From positions 47,875,050 to 47,939,049 of the forward strand of contig OY292277.1 of NCBI GenBank assembly GCA_958496175.1: a DNA stretch of 64,000 bases, given 5' to 3'. Each line of letters begins with the position of its first letter. Position 1 is the first letter of the stretch. The notes under the pieces were generated by a model. It saw nothing but the letters and a program-made list of their open reading frames with translations. It had not been told where the DNA came from and did not search any database. Made by a program: the position numbers and the translations under genes. Source of the DNA: Sisyra terminalis. Its lineage: Eukaryota; Arthropoda; Insecta; Neuroptera; Sisyridae. Shown one piece after another: positions 26,887 through 39,102 of the stretch.

Positions 26887-27670
26887 CCCGACTAGAAATT
26901 GTCCCCATGCTTATGTAGGGACCCAACTGGGTATTGATGGGGCAAGCCCTATTGGGTTATTCCTATTGGGATATAATCGGGTACCTGTCGGGTAAGCCCA
27001 CTATGAAGATGAAAAAATTTTTGTTGGGCTTATTTTAATTGGGATATAATTGGGAACTTGTTGGGCAAGATCAACGTTAAAATTAATGTCTCGCTCTCGG
27101 GTTGACCCACTATAACTGTGTAAATAGTGGGTATACAAAATGTCTATTGGTGACCGTGAATACGTTAGACGTGATCTAGGACGTTTGAGAACTAGACGGC
27201 CTCCAAGGTTTATAAAATACACAGGTGGCCTCATGGTGGCTACGTGACGTATCCAGAAGAAACTCGTACATACCTTCAGACTGATCAATTTCAAAATTCT
27301 TCGTATGACGTCATTTTTTTTTTCTAATGGAGCAACCTGTGTAATTTACAAACTTTGGACGGCATGCGGAAAAAATTCCAGTTACAAGATAAAGATAATC
27401 AAGCTGCTAATGATGTTCGAGACTCACCATCTAATTCTAGTGGCACTAAAAATTTACCTGAACGGACTGATGAAATTGGACACTGTGAGAAAATAGAATC
27501 CTGTAAGGTATACCTACAATTGAGATACTGTTGCGCTTACCCTGTTGGAACCCTATAGGGCTAGTTCTGTTGGGATCCTTTTCAGTTTTGCGTTACATCC
27601 CAATGTTGGGTTCCCAATTGAGAACCCAATCGGATCCCAACAAGTCTTTATGAGATTTTTCTAGTCGGGA
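26887..27670. mobile_element. TIR element with GGGTTCCCAATTGGG-type modules
   Basis: CCCGACTAGAAA occurs at about 26888 and inverted as TTTCTAGTCGGG ending near 27670. The body is unusually G/C-rich with repeated TTGGGATCC, TTGGGTTCCCAATTG and TGGGATATAATCGGG-like units. A 156-bp MITE (27203-27358) is inserted in it. Small frames at 27001-27294 and 27355-27558 look fortuitous. Confidence 0.6.
27203..27358. mobile_element. hAT-type MITE, copy 1
   Basis: The inverted ends (CAAGGTTTATAAAATACACA and the near-complement ending TTACAAACTTTGG) delimit 156 bp. The flanks are ACGGCCT and ACGGCAT, a 7-bp duplication with one mismatch. The second copy at 37.9 kb is clearly homologous throughout. Confidence 0.78.
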
Positions 27671-27929
27671 CGTTATCAATTTTTTTTGAACCTATATCAA
27701 TTTTCAAAGGAAACAATAGATTTTTATCTAAAGTTTTCTCCTCTTATCTACTATTAATATTCTTATTTTTTTTTTCTCATTTTGTCTTTAGTTTGCTAAT
27801 ACTTATTCAAACTTAAATTTTATAGAATCCTGCTTTCTTTGGCTGCTTTATCGCTACCAAATCGCTATTGCTCCAATTGCTCTTTAATTTTTTATGCTTA
27901 GCAGGGAAGTGTTAATATCTTTGCCAAAT

Positions 27930-28380
27930 TATTTTTTTTTTTGATCGATATTTTTCTTCATTCTTCCTGGACATTTACCCTTTACATAAGTTTCCAACCG
28001 TAGAGTGGATTTTCCTCTTCATATCTTTCTTGGAAATTCCCAATTTAATATTTTTTTTGACCATTTGTAAACTGGCATTCTTAGGACATATCAGTACAAC
28101 TCTAATGCCCTATTTTCTAATGTTCTGGTCATAGATCATTTATTTCTTTACGATCGGTATTTTTCTTTTCTTTAACATTTTCTCTTCACATAAGTTTCCT
28201 ACCGTAGAGTGAATTTTCCTCTTCGTATCTTTCTTGAAAACTCCCATTTTATTACTCTTTTTAGCCATTTGTAATCTGGCATTGTAATCATGTTATCTGG
28301 ACAAAACAATTCAACTTTAATGCTCTATTTTCTAATGTCCTTGTTATAGACCATTTGACATCCATTTGTCACCATATCTC
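27930..28380. repeat. Tandem duplication, about 213-bp unit
   Basis: ACATAAGTTTCCAACCGTAG (27984) and ACATAAGTTTCCTACCGTAG (28188) head two copies, followed by TTTTCCTCTTC, GCATTCTT/GCATTGTA and TAATGC-CTATTTTCTAATG in both. Confidence 0.65.
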
Positions 28381-28599
28381 TGTTCTTATTAGGACTTTTA
28401 AATATCTTAAATAATCTAATCATACTCTTCTTATTTTGCTCCTGATATCCGTGGTCGTTGGCCATAATTTTCTACTTCACATAAAACTATATTTTGGACT
28501 ATACTTTGAAAAATTCATTTTTTAATTTTCTCAGGTAAATGTAATATTCCATATTAATCTATCAAATGTTTTTTTAGTATGCTTTTCTGCGCTAATTTT

Positions 28600-29150
28600 A
28601 ATTCGGTATCTCTTTAGAAGAATCACTCCAGTGAACATTAAATCCTAAATATTAATAAGTTGGGCACTTTTTCATAAATTAATATCCCAAATTAAAATCT
28701 GGAACCTTTTTTTCAATGAATAAACATACCATCTAACCCATATTGTAAGGAACCAAATTTTATACTTTTTTCCTTACTTCCTAGTCATATAGTCCATATT
28801 CTTATTCAGGGAAAAAAAAAGCATAATCGTTATAAAAAAGAATTATTTTTTTTTGTTATACTAACCCATATCCCTTAAAAAGCATTTAATAGTCTCTTTA
28901 GAAGTATCACCCCAGTGGACATTAAATCCCAAATATTTAAAATGTAGGCACCTTTTCCTTAATTAATGTCCCAAATTTATATCTGGACCCTTTTATTCAA
29001 TGAATAAACATTCCTTCTAATCATATTGTAAGGAACCAAACTTTAAACTTTTTTCCTACTTCCTAGTCATATAGTCCATATCTTCTTATCCTGGGAAAAA
29101 ATAACATTATCGTTTATATTAACCCATATCCTTCAAAAACCATTTAATAG
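28600..29150. repeat. Tandem duplication, about 285-bp unit
   Basis: TCTCTTTAGAAGAATCACTC (28610) and TCTCTTTAGAAGTATCACCC (28893) start two copies that both run through GTAAGGAACCAAA, TTCCTAGTCATATAGTCCAT and CCATATCC. Confidence 0.7.
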
Positions 29151-29359
29151 ATTAAAAATAATATGTTAGTTAAATCTTACACACATAACTATTTTCAGGT
29201 AAAAATAATCATTTTTTTAATCCTTCGGATAAAATTGTACCCGACAGATAAATGTCAACTATCTAGACGTAAAAATTGAACTATTTTTTATTGATCTTTT
29301 CTTCTGTATAATTATAGAAATTTTTGGGTTTAAATTTTGCCACGAAAAAAAATTGTTTT

Positions 29360-31045
29360 GGCAAATGATTACATAAAGTATGGTTATTATCTTTTCAAAA
29401 GATATATAAATTTCAAATGAGCCAAAAAACTTATCAATTTTTCAAATTTTAATTTAAGGTGCGGGTTGACTTCGTCGAAAGTATGATAACAGTACACAGT
29501 ATTGTATAATTAATAATTTTTGATTGTAATCAATCCATTGTACGTTTATAAAATAAAATTTCAAGATTTACTAAGAAAAATATCTTCAGATATTTACACA
29601 GAGATTGCACGTTTATCTAAACTTCCTAATGGACCAATTAAATTTCTTTGATTTTATGAAGTCGTTTGTCATTTTTGAAAGCCATTACCTGAAGTGATTT
29701 ATTAGGCAAAAAAAACATAAATCGACGATTAAAAGTACATATGTCTTTAGTATTTCAAAATTCAACGTATTCATGTCAAATATCCAAATCATGGCTGCTA
29801 TAGGTAAATGCGGCAAATCTTATCATAACATTTAAGGTAATGATTAGATAATTTTTTTATTGCACCCAGAAAATATGTACGAGTATGTCAATAATTTAAG
29901 GCAAATTAATGCGAGATTAAATTCAACGGGGAATGTAATTGCTTAATTGGTTGATTACAACGAAATCTTACAGTTCAACACTTAAACAAATATTGATTAA
30001 AAAATTGGAGTCCGAGGAAAAAATTCGATTTATTCAATGGAGACGTACAAGTGGGCGATTGGAACTAGAGGCACTTTGGAAAAAAAATCAAATTGATTTT
30101 AAATAAGTTTTTTTTCTCGATGTATTGATTAAACGTTTTTCAACGATTATAAAACCGTGAAGGTAAGAAAAGATTTACATATGTACAAGTAGACGTTGAA
30201 GACATTTTCTTTTATTATTATTTTTTTGTAATATTTATTCGTGCACGAGTAGATATGTGTGTTTACATTGGTAATTCGAATATTAAAATACTTAATATTT
30301 GAAAACGTGCTTAAGGAGCAATTTGTTCGACACACACCTGATATAACGATGCGTTAAGAACCTAACGAAATTTTAATGTACTAAGACAACTACTTATCAG
30401 GACATGTGTTGATAAACCCTCATCGTCGTCCTTTCTTCAAACGTACCATTCTTCAATGTTGCCGTCTTTTATTAATTTGAAAAAATTCCAAAATTGTATC
30501 AGCTATATTTGTTTAAATGTTGTCGTCAGTATAACGCAGTCTATTATAAAGGAATTTCAAATGGGAAATTATTTAAAACGGTTTGGTTATTTAAAAGAGA
30601 GAAAAGTTCAAATGTTTGTGTATAAAGAAAAAATACCTGGAAACTCAAATGTTTGGGTTTGGTGAAAGAATGGGAGACAGGACTATTGACATTCAATCTG
30701 GAAAGTTACTGGTTAGGCCATTAGGCTTTGTTCTACGTATATTAATATTTAATTTGGCTATTGATATTAGGGGAACGATTTATTTTTCTTAATAAGAAAT
30801 TGAAAGATAACATTTTCAAATTTTCAGGCGATCCTCTTTATCGCCAATTTATTGATCGCCAATGATGGATGTACACCTGTACAACCAAAAATACTGTGTA
30901 CTGTTATCATATTTCCAATGAATTCAACCCGTTCCTCAAATAAAAATTCGAAAAATTGATAAGTTTTTTGATTCATGTGAAATTTATAAAAAATAAATCT
31001 TTTGGGTAGATAAAAAATAAGCTTTATGTAATCATACTCCAACCC
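29360..31045. repeat. 1.7-kb segment bounded by inverted repeats
   Basis: 29360-29500 and 30883-31045 are inverted copies (TGATTACATAAAG, AAAACTTATCAATTTTT, ACAGTACACAGTA and their complements). Conceptual translation of both arms gives similar QKTYQFF and MITVHSI pieces, so the arms may derive from coding sequence of an unidentified element. The interior (29501-30882) holds nothing I recognise. Confidence 0.5.
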
Positions 31046-31231
31046 TTTTTTTCCAAAAAATTAATGTATATAGTTTTCTGTATTTAAAGAAGAAAAAATA
31101 AAATCTTGTGTATACAATATATAGGATATATTGCGGTCCAATTTATGTAGTATAATTGAATATAATAATATATAAAAGTCATACTATAAACATAAATTTG
31201 AACAGAAGTTCAAACAAAAATATTCGTGACG

Positions 31232-31284
31232 TATTGCCCAGATACGTATTTCGATTGCCAAGCAATCTTCCTCAGTGGTTATCA
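31232..31284 (-). ncRNA. Minimal type I hammerhead ribozyme motif, family B left arm
   Basis: On the minus strand it reads CTGAGGA, extra A, stem II GATTGC/GCAATC with loop TTG, GAAA, self-complementary stem III (ATACGTAT) and cleavage-site C. CCA before the core pairs with TGG after the site. It mirrors the right-arm copy. Confidence 0.6.
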
Positions 31285-31440
31285 AGTAGTTTGAATCACT
31301 CCGTAACTGCTTTGTGATGATATTTGTGATATTTGCTTTGTGATGATATTTATGATATTTGTGATGACTCCGTAACTGCTTTGTGATGATTCACAATGGT
31401 GAATCAGCACAAAGCAGTTACGGAGTGATCCAAACTACTT

Positions 31441-31492
31441 GGTGACCACTGAGGAAGATTGCTTGGCAATCGAAATACGTATCTGGACATAT
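31441..31492 (+). ncRNA. Minimal type I hammerhead ribozyme motif, family B right arm
   Basis: Core CTGAGGA is at 31449-31455. Stem II pairs 31457-31462 with 31466-31471, GAAA is at 31472-31475, and stem III is the 8-base palindrome ATACGTAT (31475-31482). The predicted cleavage follows C31483. Stem I pairs CCA (31446-31448) with TGG (31484-31486), and the flanking G and T also pair across one mismatch. Of all the motifs seen, this has the strongest stem III. Confidence 0.65.
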
Positions 31493-31889
31493 TACATCAC
31501 GAATATTTTTGTTTGAACTTCTGTTCAAATTTATGTTTATGGTATGATGTTTATATATTATTATATTAAATTATACTACATAAATTGGACCGCAATATAT
31601 CCTATATATTGTACACACAGTATAACTGTTCAAAGTCAGCGAAAAAATCTTATTTTGATTATAAATAAGATCTTGTCAAAAAGATCAACAGAAAATAATA
31701 AAAACTTGAAATGCTGGTATTGTCACGTCTCTATAGTGATATTTATCAACCAGTTATTTTATTCTGTGGATAGAAAAAACATGAGCAATTTTTCCGCGGA
31801 ATAGTGATATGTTAAGGATCTACCTAACAAATAAATTAAAAATAAATAATTAAGAGCTACTTTAAAAATATTAATTAATATAGTTCTTC

Positions 31890-32530
31890 TAATCGCGGAC
31901 CATTGGTATCTGGAATATATGATGAAGAAGCGAAGGGAAGAATTTGAAATTTGGAGTCTTGCAATATGAATACTTATTATTTACTATGGAAAACTTATAC
32001 ATTGAACAAAAGGTTACAGATTTAAATTTGGAAGATAAATTTATTAAAAGCTGTCAAACTATTAAATATTTTGGGTCAATTATTCACCGAAATGGTATTT
32101 GTTTAAGAGATATAAAAATAACAATAGTGCGGAGAAAGTAAGCTACAAAAACATGGGATGAATTGATATGGAGTAAAGTGTATTCCTAAATATAGCATTG
32201 TATGAAGTAGAAATATGGCCAATTATAACGACCATCAGAAAAAAAAATAAGAACAGTATAATTAAACTATTTTAGGAGACGTTTTATAGTCGGATGAACT
32301 TAAATAAGGACACTTTAAAATAGGGAAATGCAGTGGTATGGTAATATCTATAAAATGCCAAATTACAGATGACCAAAAACAATATTTAATTGAGAACCCG
32401 TAGGAAAGAGATAAAGAGGAAAACCTGATCTACGATAGGAAACTTACATCATATAAGCTATGGCAGAGAAACGTTTAAGAGGGAGGGAAAATCAAAAAAT
32501 TGTGGAGGGCAAAATCAGTGTACTTGTAAC
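31890..32530 (+). pseudogene. Non-LTR retrotransposon remnant (RTE/CR1-like endonuclease-reverse transcriptase C-terminus)
   Basis: The reading is broken by many stops, but the order of motifs is diagnostic: TIKYFGSIIHRNGICLRDIK (about 32055-32115), TWDELIWSK, MQWYGNIYKMP (about 32320) and RKRGKPDL...AMAEKRLREG (about 32400-32485). This matches the KYLGS...W(F/Y)GH..R...GR(R/K)KRG(R/K)P tail common in arthropod non-LTR elements. No intact domain remains. Confidence 0.65.
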
Positions 32531-35189
32531 GGGAAAATGTCGAAGAAGAAGAAGGATATGGCCTTTCTATTCTTAAGTAAAATTATCGACTCAAAAATAA
32601 ATAATAAGACAAAGGTTTTAACACTACGTTGTACAAAAAATGGAAGAAAAATTGGATCAAGATCTATTGGCTGCCTAGAAAAGTAAAATTCAAGCATAAT
32701 TACGGAAGAATTAGTGTTGGTAGATGGAAGAAAATTTGGATCTGATAACAGACCAAGTGCCTAAAAATTTAAATTATGAAGAAGAGGAAGATAAATTAAG
32801 TTTAAGAAAATTAAAGTATGATATATGAAGCAAAAGAGTAACAAGAATCATCTTATAATATTTCTGAAAAAGAATCAAGAAATATAATCGATTTGGTGTA
32901 GATTATTGATCTCGTGATTTAGAAAAACATCAGGTGTATTCTTTGAAAATTGAAATAGGTTCAAAGAACAGGTGATTATTTAATTGCATACGCAAAGAAC
33001 AGAAATTAATCACTAAATATTTTAGAGGATAAGATTCCAAAAGTCGGTATGGACTTTAGAAAACGAATTTTTCATGCCTGCTAATTTCTCTAACTCTATT
33101 TCAGTATTTGAATAAAGATTAACTAGCAAATGAAAACCCTATAAAAATTTCAATAATAGTGTTGGGATTCGTATAAATATTATGTTCAATAATATGTTAC
33201 AATGATTGTTAATTAATTGTTTAAATTCGTGGAAAAATCTCATTCTAGGAATCATTAAGTCTGGGTTTGCCACTTATACTTTATTATAAAGAATTGTATG
33301 TTATTTAGTAATTGTGTTCTATACTTTAAAAGAAAAGTATAGTACCCCAAAATACTATATTTCGCACGATTTTATTTCTTTGGGATTAATTTTTCGTATA
33401 ATATACAATGAAGGGTTGATTGTAAGAAATTTTGTTTAAAATAGAAATGGAAATTAACTTAAATTTAAACTGTAACGATATTAAAGGATAATACTAGTGA
33501 AAACAGAAAATGAACAAGTAATTATATTGCATTGAATTTATATGTGAAATGAACATTGGAAAGTAAAAATTGAGGATTGAAAAACTTTCTTCAAGCAATC
33601 GTGGTAATGATCGAATTAAAAAATGAGATTTTTTTGGTCTAAATGTAATAATATACTTGGGATTCGCCAGATTCAAAAGCGTCTAACTATGATGATATTC
33701 TTGGAATAATTTTCCAGAAAAACAATGGTAGAATTTCGAAGTATTGATTTAAAAAAAACAAGTATGTTTTAATATTTTATTCCTTGGATACAACTTCTCA
33801 AAAGAAAACTATCGACAAAAATGAACCTTATGATCCAAAAGAAAACAGTTTGGTAATGATATATTGTACAAATAAGTTTTATTTTTTGAAGATTGGAAAC
33901 AGCAATAAAACAAAGGGTTTGTACGAGACACTTGTAAATAGAGCGGCATATTAACCTGATAATTGCATTTATAGTTTTGTATTGAAAAAATCCCGAAGAC
34001 GAAAACTGGGGACGCCAAATTTTTGATTCACTTCGGACAGTGCAAAACGTACTCTACAGCATCCGATTGGGAATAGAATCAATAAAATTGTTCATTAAAT
34101 TAGAAAAAGGTTGCATTGCTAAATTAAAAGAAATAAAACCTGGCTTACTAAAGTGCTCCTTGAAGAAAAATTTAAGGTATTTGAATTGAAGAAATTCTGC
34201 TAGAAATAGAGTAGAATAATTAAGAGTCAGATTAATGAGAAAGTTAATAGTAGTTTAAAAAAATGCATAGTGGTATATGGTGGTTGTTGGTATAGATGGA
34301 GAGATGAACCCAAGTTGCAAGTGAAAAATTGGATTTAGTAAAGAAGGATCGAAAGAAAAGCATGGAAAAAGTAGAAAAATAAACCACCAAATTACAAGTT
34401 GAGATATTCTTCAGAGAATTCCATACACATGCTTAATACCAAAAATTTTTGCACCAACATATTCCAAAGATTTTAATATTGATATCTGTATGTGATTTCC
34501 ACGTTTTATTCCCTTTTAAACAATAATATTATCGTAGATTTTTTAAACTTATTATTTAAATACCTACCGACGTTTTTCTAACAATTTAATCAATAATTAG
34601 ATACCTATCAGTTGTAGACATTGCGTAAATTTATCAAAGTACTAGCACTGATTAAATTATAACAAGAAATAAAGCTTAATACCGTTATTATATCTTACAA
34701 TGTAAGGCTAATTAGTTAGATAACATAAAAGAAAAATAAACGTTTAGCACTTAATCTTGGAAATACCCTATTTTCACATTAAAACAAGTGGAAACTCGTT
34801 TACCGATATTATAAGCAAAAATAAATAAATAATTGAAAAAATTATTTTGGAAACTTAAAAAAAAATCGAAATGAAATCAGCATATCGCATACCTAGAGAA
34901 ATCATTCAAGTTGTGGTTAATTTGATAAAGCATTTCCGGTATGCAGCGATTAATGAAAATCATGGAAGTTAGTGCAATTAAAAAACATTATCTCAACATT
35001 TATAAAGAAATTATTGCACAAAATTGTTATCCAAAAAAAAACGAGTCGTTTTTCTCTTCAGACATAATTATCTCTGCAATTTTCACTTTGATCATGCCAA
35101 AGATTCATACCTACTTAATAGCTCCAAAGCCAATGTAAATATTTACCATATCCATGTCCTTTTCGCTTTAAAATAAATTCAATATTGTG
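32531..35189. other. No gene seen
   Basis: AT-rich intergenic sequence following the non-LTR relic; GAAGAAGAA-type purine runs near 32535 and 32775. Small frames at 33494-33676 and 33809-34018 have no domain. Confidence 0.4.
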
Positions 35190-35400
35190 CAGAAACGTAT
35201 AAGCTAATTAATATCTCTAATCGTTTACGTCTCGAAGCACTTAAGTGCGATTCTCTTAAATTGTAATTAATGGCCGTGTTGTGATCAATTATACTTAAGA
35301 TAATCGACAATAATTATCGATCCAAATCTGTTGTTGTTTGCTAAGCGCGTCAATGTACAAATTAATTGAAATCATTAATTATGTATTCTTCGTTTAATTT
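35190..35400. promoter_or_regulatory. Candidate enhancer with NK2-type and homeodomain sites
   Basis: The palindrome GCACTTAAGTGC at 35238-35249 contains two overlapping NK2-family sites (CACTTAA). TAATTA/ATTAATT homeodomain cores occur repeatedly within 200 bases (35205, 35267, 35365, 35376). The block is not part of any repeat family seen here. Regulation of exex is a guess based on position only. Confidence 0.3.
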
Positions 35401-35850
35401 TTTGTTCCTTTCTACTAACAATGTTTTCTAGTACTTATCTTAGATAAGAGTAAATATCTATCAGTTAATTAGAAGACTTTTATCCATTCTTTTTTTTAAC
35501 ATATTGCATTGATATTAATAAATTATAAATAATCTTTATAATGAATTTTGAAGAAAAAATATCAAAAAAAAAATTTCTTAAGTTTGGGGTAACATTCTTC
35601 TCTAATTTTTTGGAATATGGTTAACTATATTTTATATTAGAAGGATGGCTGATTTGTTTGATATTTTATAATATACTAGCTAATCCCCACGACTTCGTCC
35701 ACGTAACGTAGGTGTAGATTATATTTTCTTTTTAAATTTGCTATTTGTAGCAGTATATGAAAATTTTTATTTTTCTTATTTCTTTTACGTAAAACATAAT
35801 CTTACTTAAAAACACTATTTTGTCAACTTTAAAAAGACACATTTAATATA

Positions 35851-35853
<3 letters not shown>

Positions 35854-35902
<49 letters not shown>
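35854..35902. repeat. (TA)n microsatellite
   Basis: About 49 bases of uninterrupted alternating T and A, continuing imperfectly for about ten bases. Confidence 0.95.
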
Positions 35903-35909
<7 letters not shown>

Positions 35910-36479
35910 TTGTATATAATGATCAAATAATTTTGAAAAAATATCTAAAAAGAGTATGGTCTATTCCGGTAGGTATACCTAACGAAGAAAAGTTAGTTTG
36001 GAAGATTTTATAGTTTAATTAATAATGAAATATATGACAAAAAATTACTCCCTTAATGTTTTTCAGCAGAATTAATAATTGCTCCAGGTCGCAATCATTG
36101 GTTGATAAAAATTAAATTTTAAAAAGTTTGATTATTGAAAAACAAACAAAAATTAAAAACCGCCTCCTTGGTATTTGGTATAAGTACCTACTACATAAAC
36201 TTTCAAACTAATTAAGTGAAATGATGTTATTTATAACTCTGTTATTAAAATGATATAACAAGGATAAAAACTTATTATTAATTAATTATTTATTCATTAA
36301 TTACACTTATTAAATTCAAAATTTCGACTGTTGATTATCTCTACATTTCTCATACAAACTTAGTCACCCCTTTTACTCTTTTAGGGTAGGAATTTAAAAA
36401 AAAAATCTTATCAGATGTCTACTTCTTAAAAGGAATACATCGAATATTTCATCAGTCAGAGGGGATATATAAATATTAA

Positions 36480-36770
36480 GGTGATTTTTTTTTTTTTTTT
36501 TACTTTTTTTTTTTTGGTCCCATCATGAAATTTTGTTGGAAATACCAAAAAAAAAATTCCCTGAAAGTTTGAGCCCTTAATATTAATTTTAAGTCCTCAA
36601 CCAAGACATGTAAAGATTTCCCATTGAAAATACACGGAAACTCTGATTTTTTATTTTTAAATTTCTATATCTCAGCGGCATTTCATGGGATCGCTTTTAT
36701 CGAAGATGGTTTGTTCTCAGAATTAAACGCTCTACAAAAGTGCCCATTGCGACAAAGTCGTAACTCACAC
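36480..36770. repeat. One-armed fragment of the TA-element superfamily
   Basis: GGTGATTTTTTTT, CCTGAAAGTTTGAGCCCTTA and ATTAAACGCTCTACAAAA occur in the same order as in the 4.3 kb element and the 56.6-59.5 kb element. Only one arm is present. Confidence 0.5.
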
Positions 36771-36988
36771 CGGTGAGGTAGTACGGGCCACTGAACTTGA
36801 TTTTTCCATAAAATTCGAACCCTAATAAATATACGATTTTATGTATGCATGGTTTTAAAAACGTATTTACTTTCAGTTTTATTACTATTATTATTATTTC
36901 TACTACTACTATTACGTGTTTTCGTTAATATTTCCTTATTGAGCAACTCTAAGGGTCTATTTCCAACAATTTTGTAAAAAAAGTTTAC

Positions 36989-37060
36989 TGTAAGATTCGA
37001 ATCCACGTCTTTATATTTAAGAAGATCAGATTGTCAGATACGTAAGCCATTACGCTATTT
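36989..37060 (-). repeat. tRNA-like sequence, probable SINE promoter
   Basis: On the minus strand TAGCGTAATGG (37057-37047) fits an RNA polymerase III A box and GATTCGAATC (37002-36993) fits a B box, spaced as in a tRNA-derived SINE. A complete cloverleaf was not recovered, so a functional tRNA is unlikely. Confidence 0.4.
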
Positions 37061-37515
37061 ATATCAATTATGTGTTTTATATACATAAAGGTTTATATTT
37101 CAAAGAGGCAATTTTTTAAATTTTAAATTAAAATTACTGTGCTTTTATCAGTTCAACTAAAAATATTTTTACAGATTATTATCTAACTTTTAATTACGTT
37201 TCCAATGATATATAACTTACCTGTATAAAGTAAAAATTTATGTTTTCATCCCCAGGGAATACCTTCCTTTATTATTTTTAAGGAATGCGAAGTAGCCTAA
37301 CATGTGAGGGAAATTGTGTTGTATCTTAAGACGAAATTTCATTAAATTCGGTTGTTGCGTTCTTTAGTTAAATCGGAGCACACAGACAGACAGACAGACA
37401 AAAATTTTAAAAATGTTAAATTTGGAATAAGGGCCTCTTGAAACAAATATTCACCCTAAAATTGGGTTCAAAATCCAAATGTACAGACAAACGTAAGAAT
37501 TTTATATATTAGTAT

Positions 37516-37830
37516 AGATTTAGCTATTTCTTTGGCTATATCGTGGTTTGTGATATACCATGGCGTATTTGTTATTAGGCGTAAAATCTTGAATTGAAAC
37601 CTATGTATTATATCAATGATAAAGCTACTAAAGGTTCCCTTTAGTTGAATGCTATGCGTTCAAAAGGACCTTAGTATACCTTTGTATTTGGTTAATTTAC
37701 CGTCCAGAAGCAGTTACGACTTTCTCCCTGGTAATCACCAGAGGTTTTTAGCCATGATCTCTAATTGGGTTCTTTTATTGAGAATGTATTTTCTTCAGGT
37801 AAACTGCCGGTCTAGGGTAGTCCAATAGTG
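37516..37830 (-). pseudogene. Jockey-type ORF2 tail remnant
   Basis: Conceptual reading of the minus strand gives LDRQFT, KNLWWLPGRKSQLLLDGKL (through a stop), IDIIHRFQFKILRLITNTPW and YITNHDIAKE. This is the same C-terminal region as the 9 kb remnant, with several stops. It abuts the TATA-rich end of the dispersed repeat at 37517. Confidence 0.65.
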
Positions 37831-37926
37831 CTGTTATATCTACAAAAATGTGGGCATTACAGTAAACTAGGCATGCATAATAATTAAAAATTGAGATCCC
37901 AACTAACAACAGCTAGTAGGTTGATG

Positions 37927-38078
37927 GCAAGGTTTATAAAATACACAGGTGGCCTCATGCGCTACGTGACGTATCCAGAAGAAATTCTTATATATCTTCA
38001 GACTGATTTAAATTTCAAAATTCTTCATATGGCGTCATTTTTTTTAATGGGGCAACCTGTGTAATTTATAAACCTTGC
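37927..38078. mobile_element. hAT-type MITE, copy 2
   Basis: Same element as at 27.2 kb, 152 bp. It is bordered by a perfect GTTGATG at 37920-37926 and 38079-38085. The 22-base ends pair almost perfectly. A 7-8 bp duplication points to a hAT-type transposase acting in trans. Confidence 0.82.
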
Positions 38079-38199
38079 GTTGATGGTAGATGCAACCACA
38101 ACTAATTAAAACTATTTAAAACAGCAATTTGTTAACTATATTCAAAAAAACTTATAAATAGATTTTTTTTTCAAAATTAAACTTAAAAGCTCATCTCCC

Positions 38200-38570
38200 T
38201 TCACATGCTGTTTCTTTTTAAGTTCCTGACAACAAATAAACAATCACAAATTAAATGTAACAATTAAAACGAGAATGTGTCGCATGAAGATCACTTCAAA
38301 CTACTCTGACATCTATCTACTTAATGTTCCTTTATAGTGATATTAGTTGTGCGAAATAGTTGCTTACGAGGATAAGTAGAACAAAGAGGAAAGGACGACA
38401 AAACATTTTCTCAATTAGCGACAAAACAACATTCGTTCACGTTCAAGAAATACAAAGTGGCAAAAGCGAAAGGAAGCAATGGAAATGAGAATGGATTTGC
38501 GACTTTAACTGCGTTAACGACCATCGTTAAAACTTACTAATTGTCTGCGTAAAATCTTAATTAAGGCATC
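38200..38570. other. Transposon-free block, candidate cis-regulatory sequence
   Basis: Moderately GC-richer sequence with GTTAACG motifs and CTTAATTAAGG near 38558. It lies between a MITE (ending 38078) and the small inverted repeat at 38838. No gene seen. Confidence 0.25.
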
Positions 38571-38837
38571 AAATGCCTAATTTATGTCAGTTTATGTATT
38601 TCGTTGCCTCTTGAGACATCTTCATTGTTATTATTTTAAATTAAACATTTAGAATCTGTAGTGTTGTATGATATGAAGAGGGTAAAATGATTTAGAAATT
38701 AAAATGAAACTTTTTGTATTCTTCTAACATTTGAGTTCTTTAGCTATTATCTGCTTTGTAAGGTCTAGGAATTTTGTGAAGTCTTGCACCTGGTTGTAGT
38801 CCTAGTTATATTCCTGAATTCCCCATTCCTTAGTATA

Positions 38838-39102
38838 ATATGAACCATTTATTTTGAAAGTGAGTTAAGTCCATTTCAAAAGCAATCCCTATAGTGTTAT
38901 CATTTTTAACCATAGGAACATAAGATACTAAGGAGGAGGGAATAATTGGTGTTTTTGTTAACAACTAAAATAAAATCAGTAATTTGTCAAAACTTAACAA
39001 TTAAATAATTAACATACTTTGTTCTATTTACAAGAAGAAGAATCACCATATAGACCGTCCTTGAAATGGACTTACACCACTTTCAAAATAAACGAGTCAT
39101 AT
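38838..39102. repeat. Small inverted repeat, probable MITE
   Basis: 38838-38895 (TTTATTTTGAAAGTGAGTTA, AGTCCATTTCAA) pairs with 39050-39102 (TTGAAATGGACTTACACCAC, TTTCAAAATAAACG). The ends are not sharp and no target duplication was identified. Confidence 0.45.

Larger units (their letters stand above)
31107..31619. mobile_element. Hammerhead-bearing palindromic element, family B
   Basis: The inverted arms run from TGTGTATACAATATATAGG at 31107 to its near-complement ending at 31619. The central part contains repeated CTCCGTAACTGCTTTGTGAT units on both strands. The sequence differs from family A except for the hammerhead scaffold. No target duplication is evident. Confidence 0.7.
35676..37517. 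repeat. Composite dispersed repeat region with typical arthropod repeat borders
   Basis: It opens ACTAGCTAATCCCCACGACT with TCGTCC and ends near TATATTAGTATAGAT, preceded by a CAGACAGACAGACAGACA run (37385-37402). Inside are an AT microsatellite, the inverse copy of the 11.3 kb repeat (36030-36250), a TA-superfamily fragment (36480-36770) and a tRNA-like sequence. It is probably several insertions rather than one element. Confidence 0.5.

Noticed and set aside
36989..37060. Functional tRNA gene
   Set aside because: A- and B-box-like motifs only; no complete acceptor or anticodon stem could be drawn.
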